Source: Pestalotiopsis fici W106-1
Taxonomy: Eukaryota > Ascomycota > Sordariomycetes > Amphisphaeriales > Sporocadaceae
NCBI RefSeq assembly: GCF_000516985.1
Contig: NW_006917093.1
Span: 5,551,013 to 5,615,012 of the forward strand
DNA length: 64,000 nucleotides
Direction of reading: 5' to 3'
Numbering within the stretch: position 1 is the stretch's first letter; each line of letters starts with the position of its first letter. This document shows, one piece after another, positions 62,201 through 64,000 of the stretch. The notes below the pieces were generated by a model. That model saw only the letters and a program-made list of their open reading frames with translations. It searched no databases and was not told the origin of the DNA. The translations under genes and the position numbers were made by a program.

Positions 62201-64000
62201 CCTGCAAAAGAAAGAAGAGGGTCCCACTTGCTGTCAATTGATTTATTCCCCCCCAGTCCCAGTAAACACCCCCAAAAGACAGTGCCTGTGCCTGCCTGTA
62301 GTAGTGTAAAGCCAGCACCGGTGTAGTGGACGTGCTTACCTGGAGTTACCTAGATTTAGCGTATCTACTAGCGACCTTGGACCCTAATGTACATACCACA
62401 AATCGAGGGTAGCAGCAGCTACCTTATTCGTCACCCCACCTTCCAATAGAAATGACATGATGGCGAAATCTCAAACGTGCTCCTCCCACGACACACCCAT
62501 GACAACCACGTTTGTTGATTCGTATCGCTTCTCCCTTTTTTCTTTCTTTCTTTCTTTCTTTGTTCCATTATTCGGCGGATATGACCTCACGCGAGTTCGT
62601 GGCTCAGCCGCAATTTGCAGCGACAGACCCCCGTCTGCGCTAGAAACAATCAGATCTTTTCTAGAAGCTGAGAGGGCTCGGCGTACGCAGCATAATTCGT
62701 CCTTTAATTGCCTGGGTGCGTTGAAACACGTTTTGTTAATGCGTATCCCTGACAACGAGACCCCCTTTCAATGCCCTCCGCCCACCATGTTGCGAGCAAT
62801 CGCGGGTTTGCCGCATCGCCGCACTCGTTCTGTCCTCTGAATTCTCTCAATCTGGCTAGATTGCTGGTTTGGACAGATGCTCAATGTGTCTGCCTTCAGC
62901 CCTTTACAGCATCTTCCGAGCCCCACGATGGCTTCTCATTGGTCCATCTTGCCTTGGAGTGCTCGCATTGAGCCGCGCAGATGTCGCCAATGTCCTTTTT
63001 GGGGCGAAGTTTTAGTGGCCGGTAATACAGCACTAATAACAAACTCTCACTTCAGTATCGCAACCCCTGGCTGTCGTCTTCTATGGTTTCTGTGTAGCTC
63101 TACCACATTAGGGCATTCCACGGAACTATAGCCAGTACTATAGCATTTCGACAAGACCCAAGCTGACTCGCAGGTGCCCACATACGACCAGCACTGACTG
63201 CCTAGTAGACAGATCCAACCCAACGCTTGCTGCGCATGAGATCGGCCGTAACGTCTTTTCAGTAGCCGCCCGGAATTGGCTTTGCCAGCCTGGAGAGTAT
63301 CACCCCAGTTTCGATATCGCCAAGAGCCGAATCAATCAAGCTCTGCAACTTTACCTTGCCAGATGCTACATATCGTGGTTCATCGTGTTCGGTCCTCTCT
63401 GGCATTTGTTACAGTCATTCAACTAGGTCGCGGCGCGTATGTATCTCTCTCTCACGAATTTTTTTTTAATTCACATTGATCTCCTATGCCCGGGGGCTCT
63501 GTCCTACGTACTTTACTTACTGCATGTATTTACACGCAAGTACACACATGCCCAATGGCAAACCCACCGTTTCACTTCCGCTCTAGGCATGTCGTCTAGA
63601 AGTGGATGTTGCGAACTGTGTGCGGTGATCAGGAGACGCGTCCACGCTTGTCGGTGTTGAGTATGCGCCTATAGTAGTGCTTTAAACAGACCCATCCAGC
63701 AGGAAAAGAACCCCCCTCATCCCCTGCTCCATCAGCATTGTGGCATCGCCCTCGCTCGCTGTGTGGCTTTCTACTGTACTCAACCCCAGTCAGGAGCCCG
63801 CCCTATGGGGTGTCGCGATCGCGGGTTTTAACTCCTTAATATAGGTTGCCCCTGGTCGACTATAGGCCCCTCAGGAGTGGAGACGCGAGGACACAAAAAT
63901 CCCTGCCCAACTGTTTCTACAAGGCCTTGATCGAGTGTTGCAAGCAGAACCAGGAACCAATCGCACATGAAGATTTTGTCGGCATCACAGCTCCCAGAGA
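59227..64000. other. Gene-free stretch, 4.8 kb to window end
   Basis: No frame here exceeds about 127 codons and none shows a recognisable domain. It contains a (TTTC)n run at about 62539-62562 and short GTAG/CCTA repeats around 61400-61510. Base composition is not obviously AT-rich, unlike 8.2-10.6 kb. It may hold regulatory DNA, non-coding transcripts or decayed elements; I cannot tell which. Confidence 0.5.

Noticed and set aside
63179..63300. ACATACGACCA word resembling the start of fungal 5S rRNA
   Set aside because: Only about the first eleven bases match; the following sequence lacks the 5S internal control region and conserved stems.

Overview
This window is nuclear DNA of a filamentous ascomycete (Pezizomycotina; the protein families and the CYP65-like P450 suggest Sordariomycetes, probably Hypocreales, but this is inference). 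Genes are split by short introns (about 50-220 nt) with GTAAGT/GTATGT-like donors. The two tRNA genes carry introns between positions 37 and 38. Gene content is typical of such fungi: a HET-domain protein, a zinc-cluster/ankyrin protein, an Apple/PAN surface protein, Urc4, a Fur-type permease and a hydroxyornithine acyltransferase. Exon boundaries given here were read by eye from splice signals, reading-frame continuity and family motifs. No transcript or database evidence was available.

Layout. 0-7 kb: a HET-domain gene running off the left edge (-), a small multi-pass membrane protein (+), an MFS transporter (+) and an Apple-domain membrane protein (-). 7-11.6 kb: gene-poor, partly AT-rich DNA with no convincing gene. 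11.6-15.1 kb: an AIF/FSP1-like FAD oxidoreductase (+) convergent with a SidF/SidL-type hydroxyornithine acyltransferase (-). 16.7-23.1 kb: urc4 (+), tRNA-Asp (-), a mitochondrial coiled-coil-like protein (-) and a seven-exon NCS1/Fur permease (-) that contains a GC-AG intron. 25.4-27.8 kb: a GRDP/DUF1399 protein (-). 28.8 kb: tRNA-Arg(UCG). 30.2-32.3 kb: a GTPBP1-family GTPase (+). 33.7-35.6 kb: a cytochrome P450 (+). 36.1-38.3 kb: an alpha/beta-hydrolase fused to a dual-specificity phosphatase (-). 40.7 kb: an NDUFAF3-like complex I assembly factor (+). 42.1-50.7 kb: ribosomal protein eL34 (-) head-to-head with spliceosomal prp8 (+). 51.4 kb: a small single-pass membrane protein (-). 52.6 kb: a 100-N assembly gap inside a short tandem repeat. 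53.1-54.9 kb: a Zn2Cys6-ankyrin protein (+). 55.4-56.7 kb: an orphan 436-aa protein (-). 57-64 kb: essentially no recognisable genes.

Most genes are unrelated housekeeping or accessory genes, as expected for a fungal chromosome; there is no clear secondary-metabolite cluster. The best candidate functional neighbourhood is urc4 plus the Fur-type permease (uptake and breakdown of uracil), each with a cluster of GATA-factor-like sites upstream. Other points of interest are the hydrolase-phosphatase fusion, the zinc-cluster/ankyrin protein whose metal-binding motif is interrupted by a tiny intron, and the gene-poor tracts. I did not find a demonstrably new biological system.
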